Below, one piece after another: positions 1 to 13,000 of a stretch of DNA of 64,000 nt; the stretch's first letter is position 1; every line of letters starts with the position of its first letter. The stretch is taken from NCBI GenBank assembly GCA_024291935.2, contig CM044313.1, positions 83,141,001 to 83,205,000 on the forward strand, written 5' to 3'. Origin of the DNA: Okapia johnstoni. Its lineage: Eukaryota; Chordata; Mammalia; Artiodactyla; Giraffidae. The notes beneath the pieces were generated by a model that did no database searches, was not told the DNA's origin, and saw only the letters and a list, made by a program, of their open reading frames with translations. Both the position numbers and the translations under genes were made by a program.

Positions 1-827
1 TTTTAACTTTTATTTTTTGAAAGGGTGCATTAGCTAATATTTGATCTCTGATTTCATAACAATCAAGGGACTTTTGAGCATTCCGAGCTCAACTTGTGTG
101 CTTAATTAGTTGGTTGGGGATAAAAATTTTTCCTTCAAATCACTGTTAGACGTTTGATTACATTCATTTCTTTTAGATCCCAGATTTATTTCCTTAGTCA
201 CAGAAGTTATTTATTGAGAGTCTGAGAAATAATAGACATTGTGTATGTGGTAATCAGAGAGCAATGCTAAGAAGGCAGTTATTCAAGTGGGTGGATCCAA
301 GTAAGTTTGCTGAGTTCAAGAAAATTCACCACTATTTATTTTCCTGTATGAGAGAAAAAAAGTCATTGTATTTCTCTTTCCAGTTTCTCATTGGCCTTTA
401 AACTTTACCTTGATGGAAATGGCCTTCATCATATATACTCCACGCCCAACAACTTTTGTTCTTTGAAAACTGAATGTTCGCCAGGTTAAATATTAAACAA
501 CAAATGAAATGGAAAGGGCGTATTTATATTGCTCTCAAATCCCCCTGCAACTCATTCCCAGCCTGATAGAAAAGAGATTCTTTTGGTGGAAAGACTCTCT
601 CAGTGGGGAAAGACAGGGGCAAGTTTCACAACTGTTCATTCTCCAAAGCCATTTTTCAAGCAAAAACTAGTTCACGGGTGAACACACATAAGATTCCCAG
701 CACATAACTCTACTCACCTAGATCAGGCTGTATGCCTTAATGGGGGAGGCGGATAAATCTAGAGAGCCACAGTAACAGTGTGTGCCCCTCAGCATGGGGA
801 GATAGGATGCAGGGAGAAGCAGTTTAC
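1..827. other. CDH6 intron 11, 5' part
   Basis: AT-rich intron sequence after exon 11. Apart from the possible exon extension at 718-827, I see no exon, known repeat or RNA gene. The final coding exon (cytoplasmic tail) does not occur here. Confidence 0.7.
718..827 (-). other. CDH6: Possible alternative 3' extension of CDH6 exon 11 (truncated isoform)
   Basis: Reading past the canonical donor stays open for 36 codons and stops with TAG at 720-718. That TAG is followed at once by a full-consensus donor, AG|GTGAGTA (717-711). Use of this donor would give a protein of about 663 residues with only half a membrane helix and no catenin-binding tail. I recall a truncated human CDH6 isoform of about that length, unverified here. 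Type II cadherin CDH11 has a comparable membrane-truncated variant. Confidence 0.55.
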
Positions 828-1079
828 CTAGTAGGGTCACGATGCACAGAAGGATGGCAATCAGAGCCCCCGTGCTCAGTCCTGTGGGGTGGACGAGGGC
901 CTCCGCATGGCAGGACTGCATGTTCCCTTGGTGGTCACATGCACAGACCCGGACAGTCACTGTCCCAGTGCTGCTTTGGACTGGGTAGTCGTTGTCTGAT
1001 ATGACCACAGGCAGGAGATAGGTGCTCATCTCGTGTCTGTTATAGCCATTTTTCCGAGTAAAGATTCCCGCCGTGTTGT
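828..1079 (-). CDS. CDH6: CDH6 exon 11: end of EC5 and start of the membrane helix
   Basis: 252 bp, residues 544-627 plus one base. Acceptor GGTTCCAG; exon ends CTACTAG with donor GTAAAC. It contains the EC5 cysteines CAC (589-591) and C600, then the start of the transmembrane helix from about G614 ([14 protein letters not shown]). The rest of the helix must come from the next exon, outside the window. The canonical donor is off consensus at its last base; a stronger donor lies 110 bases further on. Confidence 0.96.
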
Positions 1080-4000
1080 CTGGAACCAGAAAGCAAAGTG
1101 GTGAATGGAAGTGGAAATCATGTTATGTATGAGATCAATTCTGATGAGACTAGATAGATATAGATACAGACATAAATATATAGACAGACAGGCAGCTTGG
1201 GCTCATTTACCTTTGTTGTCTTGAATGGTAAAGTTTGAGCCACTGGCTGCTTCGGGGGCCAAAGAGAATGAGAATTGGTGCCCGCTGTAAGGGTCATCCT
1301 TGTCAACAGCGCGTAGGGTCTGAATCAACTAAAATCAAAACCATAAAGCTGTCATCAAGTTTTACTAACTCAAAAGAGTTTCTTACAGCTTTGCAATAAA
1401 TTGTTTAATTCAATGATATCTAATTTTAATTTTAAAATGATAGCCTCTAGAAAACTTACAATGAATCCACCCTATGCAGAGAACTGACTGGCTGGAAATA
1501 GAGCAAGGGACAGCCCTACAACAGTATTTTTTTGCAGCAAATCTAAATTCTTCTGTTGAAACCAGTAGTACTGTCTTCCTTGTGACAACTAGAAATGTCC
1601 CCAGATATTGCCAAATGTCCCTGGTGGGGGAGGGGGTGTTGCGGGGGTGGGGGTGGGGTCAAGATCACCTGGGTTGAGAAACATGGCCCTAGAGTGATAA
1701 CAAGCTTAAAATATCACACCGATTTATGCAACATTGCAACTTAAGTAAAGGGAGGCACTCTTTGTACAGCTTGCTTAGAAATGCAAGCTTGGCATGTATA
1801 TAAGCAATCAACTTGCTGAAGAGTGAGTTTGAATATAAAACCCACAACCTCGGAGTCCCATTTTAACATGTATTTTAACAGTGCACTTCTATTTTGACAA
1901 ACTAACATAATTTTTATATCACTGGCAGAGAAGACTGATTTCAGGTGGGGACAAATGTGTAAAACAGTAAAACATTCATGAATTTGTATCACTTGTACAG
2001 ATGGGCAATGTAAATAAGTGAAACTATGAATTATAGGCAATTGTAAAATATGTTCTAGCCAGTACTTTTCGGTATATATGGTAATTAAAAGTATCTGCTC
2101 ACCAATAAAGATTTTTCCAATAAAGCAGTGACTGATATATTTTATGAAAACTTAAGACTAACTTGGGATCAGCATCAGTCTGTGAGATTAACGAACTTCC
2201 TGTTTTTAAAAACTGTTTGTTCTCTTATGCAAGTTAAACGTTCATCATGGTTCTTATTTATAGTATTAATTTTGTTGGCATTTATTTCATAGATAATTCA
2301 AAACTTGCCCTGAGCTCTGTGAATCATCTGAATTATTAGAAGATCTAAATTTGTCTGAGTTAATTAATTTCCTTTCTTATGAAACTCACCTGGTCTGCTT
2401 TTGCTTTTTCACAGACAAAAGTCTCATAGAATTCAGCAAATTCTGGGGGGTTGTCATTGACATCTAGGACTTTAATATATAGAGGTACTCGGCTGCTCTG
2501 CTTTGGATTATCTGCAAAATGCCCAAAAGAAAGGAACAGGCATTTATACGTTGATGGGTGATCCCCTTTAGATGATGGTTACTCACTCCTTTCTCATTCA
2601 TACATAGTTTCCCCAAGGCTCCTGTGAGTACCACAGGGCATTATGTATCATCATAGTCACAAAGAAGTAGAATTCGATTCTTTGGTACTTCTGGACTAGG
2701 ATACACCTGAAGGAAATATATAGGGGACAAAGCTACCTTTATGTACAGTCTGTGCTGTGATGTGCTTAGTCACTTAGTTGTATATGACTCTCTGTGACCC
2801 CATGGACTGGAGCCCACCAGGCTCCTCTGTCCATGGGGATTCTCCAGGCAAGAGTATTGAAGCAGGTTACCATGCCTTCCTCCAGGGGATCTTCGCCATC
2901 CAGGGATTGAACCCAGATCTCCCACATTGCATGTGGATTCTTTACCATCTGAGCCCCCAGGGAAGCCCAAAAATACTGGAGTGAGTAGCCTATCCCTTCT
3001 CCAGGGGATTTTCCTGACCCAGGAATCAAACTGGATTCTCCTACTTTGCAGGCAGATTCTTTATCAGTTGGGCTACCAGGGAAGCCCATACAGTGCAACC
3101 ATATAATAAATCCCAGGTTAACATAAAATAAAGAAGAGCTATCCAGAAAAGGAATTTTAGAGGCAGATTTTAAAGGAAGCCAGGGAAATAGGCTTTTCTG
3201 TGGACAGAAGGAAAAAAGAATGGGGCAGTAATGATTGTGAATGGTTTTAGTTTTTTAGTTTGAGAGCAAGACATTGTGCTAAGCACTTTGCTATATTATT
3301 TTATTTAATCCTTATAAACTTCTGAGATAGATATAATTATTGTCCCCATATTATAGATGAGGAAACTCATTATATTATAGATGAGGCATGGAGGAGTTAG
3401 GTAATTTGTCCACATTCACAGAGAAATTAATAGTAAAGAGTGGATCCTAGATTCAAACTTGGGTCTATCTGATCACAAAACTGAGACTGTTCATCTCAAA
3501 CAATGAAAGAGCCTAATCAATGTTTGAAGACCTGCGGTAAACAGAGTGTTTTTGCTGTCATCTCTGATAATCTGGAAAGTATGGAAGATAGATTCCTGTT
3601 CTAAGAATCAGGGGCTGGCGTCTCTCACCTCAGGTCTTTTCATTCATTCACTCTATGTCTATTTGTTTGTTCTCATCATAAATATTTAGTGAGCATCTAA
3701 TACTAACTTGTGCCAGCCACTATTTGGGGTGCTGGGACACACTGCGACTATAACAAAGATCCTGCTTCCTGGAGCTTTGTTCTAAAGGAGGAAGGCAAAC
3801 TGTAAACACATAAATATATAATGTGCCAGATGGCAAATGCTATGGAGAAATTAAACAGGTAAAAGGGACCGGAGAGAGATGGAGATGCAGCTTTGTGTGG
3901 GATGACGAGGACTGGCTTCTCTGATGAGATGCTATTTGCACAGAGACATGAATGAAGAGATGGATTAAGCTATGTGAGTGTTTCTGGCTCTTGAGATCAA

Positions 4001-7000
4001 GGAAATGGCAAGTGCAGTGGCCTGGAGTGAGATAGAGCTGGTTTAATACAAGCTCTTGACTCTTGGCATAAAAGGTACTGAAAAAGGTTGGACAATAAGA
4101 TTCTTAGGTTCCTTTGCATCTAAAATTTTGCTCACATTATTCTTCCAAAGTCAGAGCTTCAAAGGTAAGTTTTAAAAGGTCTTTATCACTAGTACTTTCA
4201 AATATATCATAGAAACAGTAAATATTACAATCAAATTTTTAGGTGCAAAGCTTAAAACACACTTAAGATGAATACCACAGTAAAAAATAAAATTTCATGA
4301 TGTTATAAAAATGATCCTTTTCAAGTGGGAAATAATTTTGTAAATTTAATGCTCCAAGTATGCTCTGTCATTGGTATCCACAGTAGTCCTTCCACATAAA
4401 TTCTGAAATCAAATTCTTACCTAACAAATGCATAATGAAAATTTCTTACCACTACACAAAAGCAGTGTTTCATTTTGTCCACTTGGTTATTTATTATTCT
4501 ACTCAATATCTTTCAGCCACTTCAAATCTCATGAGTATACTGACAAAGAGTATTACTGTATTAAACCATTTGATATGGACTATTTTACACTAGATACCTG
4601 AGCTAAAATCATTTGAACTTCTAAAAACAAAGGATAAAAAATGAGCTATAACTTAAACGCCTATTTTTAAACATTTAAATGGTATTTTAAAAATCCTCTT
4701 TCTTTCATTTACTTAAGTCTACACATTGTGTTTGTATTACACAGGTTTCATTGTGTATAATTATTTTATTTGAAGTATTCCTTTGGCAGTGTTTTTCTTT
4801 GCCTTACATTTAGCGGAGACTGTGATAAAATTCATTCTAAATACTCTATGGATTACTTGGTGGTTAGTATTGCTCACTTTGGTGTTCCATTATATCTCTT
4901 AATTCTGTAACAGGGCTTCCCTGATAGCTCAGCTGGTAAAGAATCCGCCTGCAATTCAGGAGATCCCAGTTTGATCCTGGGTTGGGAAGATCCCCTGCAG
5001 AAGGGAAAGGTTACCCACTCCAGTATTCTGGCCTGGAGAATTCCATGGACTGTATAGTCCATGGGGTCACGAAGAGTCGGACACGACTGAACGACTCAAA
5101 AAAAAAAATTCTGTAACAATTTTGAAATAGACATTCTACAGAAAGCTAAAGGGTGAATAGCCAAAAGATTTCTATACTGAGTCCTCCTTGATAAACAAAT
5201 ATTAATAAATAAATATTGTGTTGGATATATATTAATTGATAAAGTGCAATGAAATCTTATATATAGCAAGTCTTTTTAAAAATCCACATGGTGAGAGCTA
5301 ACTGACAGAAGGTTAACAAATATCTGTTGTCTAAATTCATCATTTTCTTTCTTCTCATATAATTATGTTGCTAAAATAATACTGGTTATATTGCTGAAAT
5401 TAAAAGAACTATTTCTAAGCCATGCCTACATTTTAGGTCATACTTGATCCCCACTCCCCCACTGCTGCCACACACATACACTGTCTAACTGGGAGCCCAT
5501 TTCTTTCAGCAGCTTGTGTGACACTCTGATTTACAAGCATTTTGGAATCAAATCCAACATGTACCTATTCAACCTAGGCTGAGAGATGCATTCCTGTTTT
5601 ATTGTTCCCAAACTACAGAACTGCCACAGTTGCTTCTGCATTTATGATTGAACCAACACATGTTTAGAAGAAACATTTAGTACAAATCATTACAGAGCTC
5701 TTTCCTTCAATATGTACTGAGCAGGATCATCAATATACAGTGACGAGTTTCAGCCATGCTTTACTAGCCCTTCCTGAGATGCTCTTTGTCATTCGGGGAT
5801 GGTAGTGGAAAAAGGGTGGACTTACTGATCTCTGTTGCTATCACTGTTATGTTGTGCCACAGCAGTGTTTCTCGATCAAGAAGTTTCGATGTAAAGATTG
5901 AACCATTTCCAGAATCGATGTTGAATATTCTGTCCATATCTGTGTGTCGATCAACAGAATACCTGAAAATGCAGAGTAGAATTTAGGAAGATTTTCTTTG
6001 TATTTGTTATTTTTACATCCTAAAACTATTCCAGAATATTGGTTACATGAAATTTTTTCTACCTTTAGCGCATATTTGAAAATCTGTAACTTAACATTGA
6101 TGCTTGAACTATGGTGTTGGCGAAGGCTCTTGAGAGTCCCTTGAAATGCAAGGAGATCAAACCAGTCCATCCTAAGGAAATCAATCCTGAATATTCATTG
6201 GAAGGACTGACGCTGAAGCTGAAACTCCAATACTTTGGCCACCTGATGCGAAGAACTGACTCATTAGAAAAGACCCTGATGCTGGGAAAGATTGAAGGCG
6301 GGAGGAGAAGGGGACGACAGAGGACAAGATGGTTGGATGGCATCACCAACTTGATGGACATGAGTTTAAGCAAGCTCCAGGAGTTAGTGATGGACAGGGA
6401 AGCCTGGTGTGCTGCAGTCCATGGGATTGCAAAGAGTCGGACACAACTGAGTGATTGAACTGAACTGAACTGAACATTAAGTAAGATATTCTGAGAAATT
6501 ATTGCTTTACAGTTGAGGTCTTAATAGAACCCACTAGACAAGTTGTATGATTTTTGAGTATCATCACCAGATTTTTTTTTAATAAAATTTGGATCAAGTT
6601 TATATACTAACTGTTATGTTTAACTTTTTAGATCTTTAGAACTTTAACATGTGTGTGTGTGCATAAATAGGATTATTGGCTATTTTTCTATTACTCATTT
6701 TTATTTTAAAAATCATTTTGTTGAAAAAGCAAAAGATGGTAAATATGGCTGAGGTTAGTGAGGCTGGAGAGGGAGTTAGGAGATAGGCTTGGAAAGAGAT
6801 TCCCAGTTGGGACTGTAGAGGGATGGGCTGGCCATGGGTAGGAGCTGGAGTTTATTTGAACTTGATGTAGATCTTCCAATGGATTTTGTGCAGAGGAGTG
6901 TCACTGTTCAACTCATGCTTAATAAAGATCACTGGCTGAATTAGGAGAACGGTTGGATGGTGATATTACAAACGATAGGCGTGAAGAACAGGATTTGGGG

Positions 7001-10000
7001 AAGATTAGTTTTGATATGTTGAGGCTGGGGTGCCTTAGGAAAGTCCAGGAAGCTCAAGATAAACATTTGGACTGACAATCTGGATTTTCTAGTCAATTGT
7101 CTAAGAAGAGAAGAGAGAAAAATGGGAGGAACTAAGTTGCTTGAAGGATGAACAGGAACAGAGTCCCACAGGGACTAGAACAGTGCCTAGAGCAGAGTAA
7201 GAATTTGGTACATATTTAAAATGGAGGTTTGGAGAATTCAAGGAAAACCAAGAGGTGTTTTAGAAACCAAAAAAGGACAAAGTCTTCAACACTGAAATTC
7301 ATGGAAGATGAGTAGACTTTGAGAAATGTTATCTTCTTTATAAATTTATCACTAGTTTCTGGAATAGCCATAAGTAAGAGGAAAATATGTAATACACCCT
7401 GTTTTATAGAGGAGTCCTAAAGAGAAAACTCAGAAGAAAGTCGATATGTGAAGGCTATTAGGAACAAAAAAAAATGCCCATTTCAGCTGCATTCTCAAAA
7501 TGTACATCATGATAGGAGATTTTAAAATGTCAGCTCAGTAGAAATATATTTTAAGTAAATGTCTTACCTAGTCATACATGTGCGGAATTATTATGCATTA
7601 AAAAAAAAAACTTGTTACTAACTTGCAAATAGTATACTATATTCTAAGAATCTATTTCAATTATTTTGTTTTAAAGTACTACTAGTGAATTATAATAAAC
7701 GATATGTGTTATCCTAATAAAATCTCTTTTCATTATCTAGCAGATGTCTAAAAGATAGATATTCAATTATTGTAGGGTATTTAAACCTGATTTTAAAGAG
7801 AACTAATGAAGTTCACAATGGATACATATATATCAAGCTGGAATTTTAGTTTCAGTTTATATAAATCTAGTGTTTTATTATCAAAAGTATTGAAGCAGAT
7901 GAAAGAGCTATTGTTTTGTCATTTATGTCATGAATCAACATTTATTAAGAATTTAACCAATTGCATTGAACTTCTTTGATCACCTTTCTCCATTTTTAAT
8001 TTGAGGATGATAAATATTTATAGGGCATGATTACCAAAAAGGAAATCTCAGTATTCATAGCCTTTGTAAGGAATTTAATAATTTTCTACAAATATATATT
8101 TTTCTTTCATGAAAAATGTCAAGCTTAAGACATGCTGCTTATTGCTTTTATAAGCTATAACAATTACACACAGCAGTAATCTTTTCTTGTTCTTTGTCTC
8201 TTTCCTTCCTGCTATGGTTTTAAGTTTTACAAGGAATCATATTTTCCAATCAAACTTTGAAATAAAGGGTGAGGAATTTTTAGTTGAAGGTGGCTTCTCA
8301 TTTTATTTATTTACTTGTTTAATTCTTTTTTGCCATGCATGTGGCATGCAAGATCTTAGTTCCCCAACCAAGGATCAAACCCATGACCCCTGCAGTAGAA
8401 GTATAGAGTCCTAACCACTGAACTGCCAGGGAAGTCCTAAAGGTGGCTTTTGATTTTAAAGAGAGAGGACTATTTAGGAAATATCATAATTCTATATTAT
8501 TTTCTTTCCTTAATTGGGGGATTTAAAAATCATTAGAAGACCTAAAATGTCTACATTGTTTAGGAAAGATGTCTCACTTGAGACACACAAAGCCTTATTT
8601 GTTTGTTGTTTTTCTTTCCAAAGTAATTTCTACTTATATCAAGAAATTTACTGTCAGTCACATTCATTGTAATAATAACTGATAAGGAAAAAGTTAATCA
8701 ATTCATCACGATTAAAGTGGATCATTCTGCTAGGTACCTCCTTTTTTCCCCTCAAAGTTTATTGTATTCTGTGATTCAATAATTTGTCTTATGTATCCTG
8801 AAGGGAGCTTTGTGGGTCAGGGAAAGATGATGTATTTGCATGTAAAATTTTCATAATAAGTGTTCAGAGTGACATTTTATAAGACTTCCATGTAAATCAA
8901 AGGACACTTGTGATGTAAAGTTGTTGAAAGAAAATTATTTTATGTGACTAAAGAAGTAAAGATTTGTGCTAAAATAATGATAAATTAATGTTTGGGGAAG
9001 AATTCTCTAGTATTAATTATACTCTTAAGATGGCATTTAATACTTAATTGTTCCATATTTATGTCTTGAATAAGCAAAAACTATATATGGCTGTACTTTC
9101 TGAATATAAGAATCAGTTTCTCCTATAAAGAAACCACTGGAACATACATCTATGTACCAGTGTATCTATATATATTTTTATCTTTAAATCTATGTCTATA
9201 TATGAAATCCATATGTACCAAAGGAAGACTGGCAGAAAAAATTTTAAAATTAGTTGACAGCCAACCTACCTTCTGACAACCTAACTACTTCCTATAATGA
9301 AACAAAATAAATACAATGGGTAAAAGTGGTATGTGGTATAAAAGCAAAACAGATATAAAAATGCAGCCTAAATTCCCAGAAGACATTATCTCTTTCATTA
9401 AAAATATTTTGACTGATCAAAGAGGTAATCAAAATTCATATTTATAAACTTTCAGCATTAGCACATTTAAATTGATCTTGATATTGACTTGCTAAGACTG
9501 TTTTCTTATGCAGTATACAAACTTTGAGTAAAAGCCCATTGTGAAAGTACTTACGGTTATTCATGTTGTATAAGCAAAGGCCATCGTTTAAATTCCCTGT
9601 TGTGTGTGTGCTACGTGCTGCATACTAGGTTGCTTCACTTGTGTCCCACTATTTGAGACCCCATGGACTGTAGCCCTCCAGGCTCCTCTGTTTATGGGAG
9701 TCTCAAGGCAAGAATACTGGGGTGGGTTGCCATGCCCTCCCATGAGATCTTCTGGACCCAGCAACTGAACCCATGTCTAGTATGTCTCCTGCATTGGCAG
9801 GTGGTTTCTTTACCACTAGCACCCCTCGATAAACCCATTTTCCTTATTAATAACATTAAATGTGTATGGAGGAACCCTTGACCCGTGGAGCTCTCATGTG
9901 GCTGCTCTGGGTTGCCCATCATGCAATTCAAGGAGATAGTCCAGTAGAATGATAAAACAACAAAGTCTCTTTTCCCAAAGATTTAAAATTATTCTCTGAA

Positions 10001-13000
10001 AATAAGCCAGGCATTTCTGTGTTTTAGTTGTGGGACTTGCCATGAGATTTCATTCGAACAAAGGGCTCAGTGGCTGAAAAGTTAGGAAACAACTGCCTTA
10101 GAACCTCAAAGTCTTTCATCTGCAAAAAAGTATTCTTCACGCAACAACCAAAGTGATCCTTTTAGAGAGCAGTTTTGGGTTAGTTACCTTTGCTCAAAGC
10201 TTGCCAGTGGCTTCTTACCTCAATCAGAATAAAATACAGTGGTTACAAGGGCCCACAAATTGCAGTAGGACCTGCCTCGCTCACCAGCTACCGAACCTCT
10301 CTGTTGCCTGATACTTGATACCGTAATTTCTCTTTATCTGTGACTGGTCTCAGCCTGGCTGGCCTCTCCTCCCATATGCCAGGCAAGCTCTGATAGTAGA
10401 TCCTCCCCTTGCTGTTCCCTCTTCTTGGCATCTTCTTCCCCCAGATATCAGTGTAGTTCATCCCTTCATTTCATGCAAATCTTTACTCAAATGATTTCCA
10501 ACAAGGCCAGGCCTGATTGCACCATCTAAGACAGTATCCAGATGCCCTTTGTATTCTTTCTTTCTTTTGGCTGTGCCACACAGCATGGGGGATCTTAGTT
10601 CCCTGACCAGGGCTTGAACCCAAGCCCACTGCATTGGAAGCATGGAGTCTTAAGCACTGGACCGCCAGGGAAGTCCCACCCTTTGTTTTCTCTGTCTTAT
10701 TTTGCTGCTTACACTTTAGTGTCACCTGACTTATCACAGGGCTTCTCTGGTGGCTCAAACAGTAAAGGATCTGTCTGCAATTCAGGAGAACAAGGTTCAG
10801 TCCTTGGGTCAGGAAGATCCCCTGGAAAAGGGAATGGCAACCCACTCCAGTATTCTTGCCTGGAGAATTCCATAGACAGAGGAGCTTGACGGGCTACAGT
10901 TGGACATGACTGAGCAACTAACACTACCACATATATATTGTTTGCTTATTTCTGTCATCCCCAGTTAGAATGCAAGCTCCCTGCACTCAGGACTGGGTAC
11001 TGTTCTCTCTCACATCCCTAGTGCCTAGAACAGGCCTGGCACATGGCAAATGCCCTGAGCAGAAATTTTTGGATTCACTGGCACAACTTCTCTGTCTGCT
11101 TACTTTCTTCACGGGGAATAACTGACACAATAATATTCTGGTTTAGCACTTTTCTCAGCGAGTCAACTAAGCTATGGGTAAAGGCTGGAAGCCGTGGACT
11201 CCAGTGCTTTTGTGATAAGATTTTAGCATACTTAAGCAATGGTGGTCTCAAAGAGCCATGAGGCTTTCTTACAACGTAATTTACAGTGAAAGTGTACAGG
11301 GAAAATAGAGCTTGCTTACTTGGTATATATTTGGACTCAACTCTATTAATTTCCCCATGATTTCCCAGACATATATCATGAAACTGTGCTTGTTTTTATC
11401 CATGTCTGCAAAAGAAAAAAAATTACGCATCCAAATGGAGCATAATTCTGCCTGTAAATGTTATATGATAGGTTCTTCCACACTTGAAAAACAGACTTTC
11501 AAGCCCAGTGCCTTGTTTGTTAAAAGTGCTTCCTCCGCCAGCTTTGACAAATCTGAGACCTGAAAAGAAATCCCAGCCCATTCAACTGCATTACCTTGTA
11601 TCACTCCCAAGTAAGCAATAAACTCCTTACAGCTCATTTTATGTCTTCCTCCCAAATTAAAAAAATAATTTTGGGGGCTGACTGAAGGTATACGGGATCT
11701 TAGTTCCCCAACCAGAGATCGAACCCATTCCCTCTGCAGTGGGAGGACAGAATCTTAGCCACTGAACCACCAGGGCAATTCCCAAATGTTTAGTTTTTAA
11801 GGTTTATTTAGTTGCTAAAATAATATTTTATATTGTTCAAGAAGTGTAAAGGTAGTAAAAGTACTTTAAAGTAGTTTTCAAGGGAAAATACAACTAACTG
11901 GAAAAAAGGATTCATCTTTTCCCATTTACAAGTGAATATTTGAATTTAAATCAACAAACTTATGGAAGAGACATGTCACAGAAGTGTGCTTACTTGACAG
12001 GGTTCCTGGCAGCATCTGGGTCTTGGGCTGTGACCGAGCCTATTGTTGTATTTATCTGAGCATCTTCTCTTATTTGCAGGATGTAGGCCAGTTTGCTGAA
12101 GACAGGGGGCTCATCTACATCTTCCACCATAATTCTCACCGTGGCTGAATCTTTGAATGGACCCAGGTAGAGAAAGCGGGGTTCAACGTGAGGATTGGAG
12201 GCTTCCACTTTGAGGGTGTACACTTTCTTCTTTTCAAAGTCCAAGAGCTTGTGGGAAGTGAGGGGAGGAAGAAATGACATATTTAAAGCAGTCAAGACAC
12301 AGAAAGTCAAGACATGAGCCATTTTTAATGCAAACCACTGATAAATGAATGTGATCATATTGCTTTGAGGCATTGTTACACAGCATAATGTTGGGAAAAG
12401 ACATGGGAATTCAGATGCCACACAATCCTGATGAAATTGGGGCAGAAATCATGCATCAGGAATGAAAGTTTATGATGCGCAGGAGAGGGCACCTAGAAGC
12501 AGGAGATAACCTAAACAGGCCCCTTTTATAAAAGTCCTTATATTTGACTATCAGGAGCCATACCAGGGGCAGGTTGGCAAATATGTAGTAGAGCATTCTG
12601 TGTCAGATGTTGTCACATTTGGCTTTCATTGAACAGTCACTGAGGGTTTAAAATTTGTCAAAGAACTTCCCTGGTGGTCCAGTGGTTAAGACTCTGTGCT
12701 TCCAGTGTAGGGGGCATGGGTTCGATCCCCGGTGGAGGAACTAAGATCCTAGCTAGGATGGAGAGCTGCAGGTTTGCAGTTTAATTTCCTATTCCTTGTT
12801 CAGATAAAATAGATTAAAATTTGTTTTTGTTTTTGGTATGAAGTGTCAAAATATTCCAAGTGATATCCAGATAAGGGCATCTGGCTAATTACTTGCCAAA
12901 GAAAGTAATGATCACTGTTGTCAGAGGTCTGTAGAAGTATCTCTGCTTCTGGAGACATAGTGAACCCAAATGCTTATTGCTGACTTTTAGTTTTAGATGA

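Noticed and set aside
2766..3098. Several ORFs of 60-110 codons with [16 protein letters not shown] or [19 protein letters not shown] peptides here and across the window
   Set aside because: They are translations of Bov-tA and Bov-A2 SINEs in either strand, repeated at every copy, and not genes.
4913..5106. tRNA-like GGTTCGATCCC boxes in many places
   Set aside because: They are B boxes of tRNA-derived SINEs; no complete cloverleaf of a real tRNA gene.
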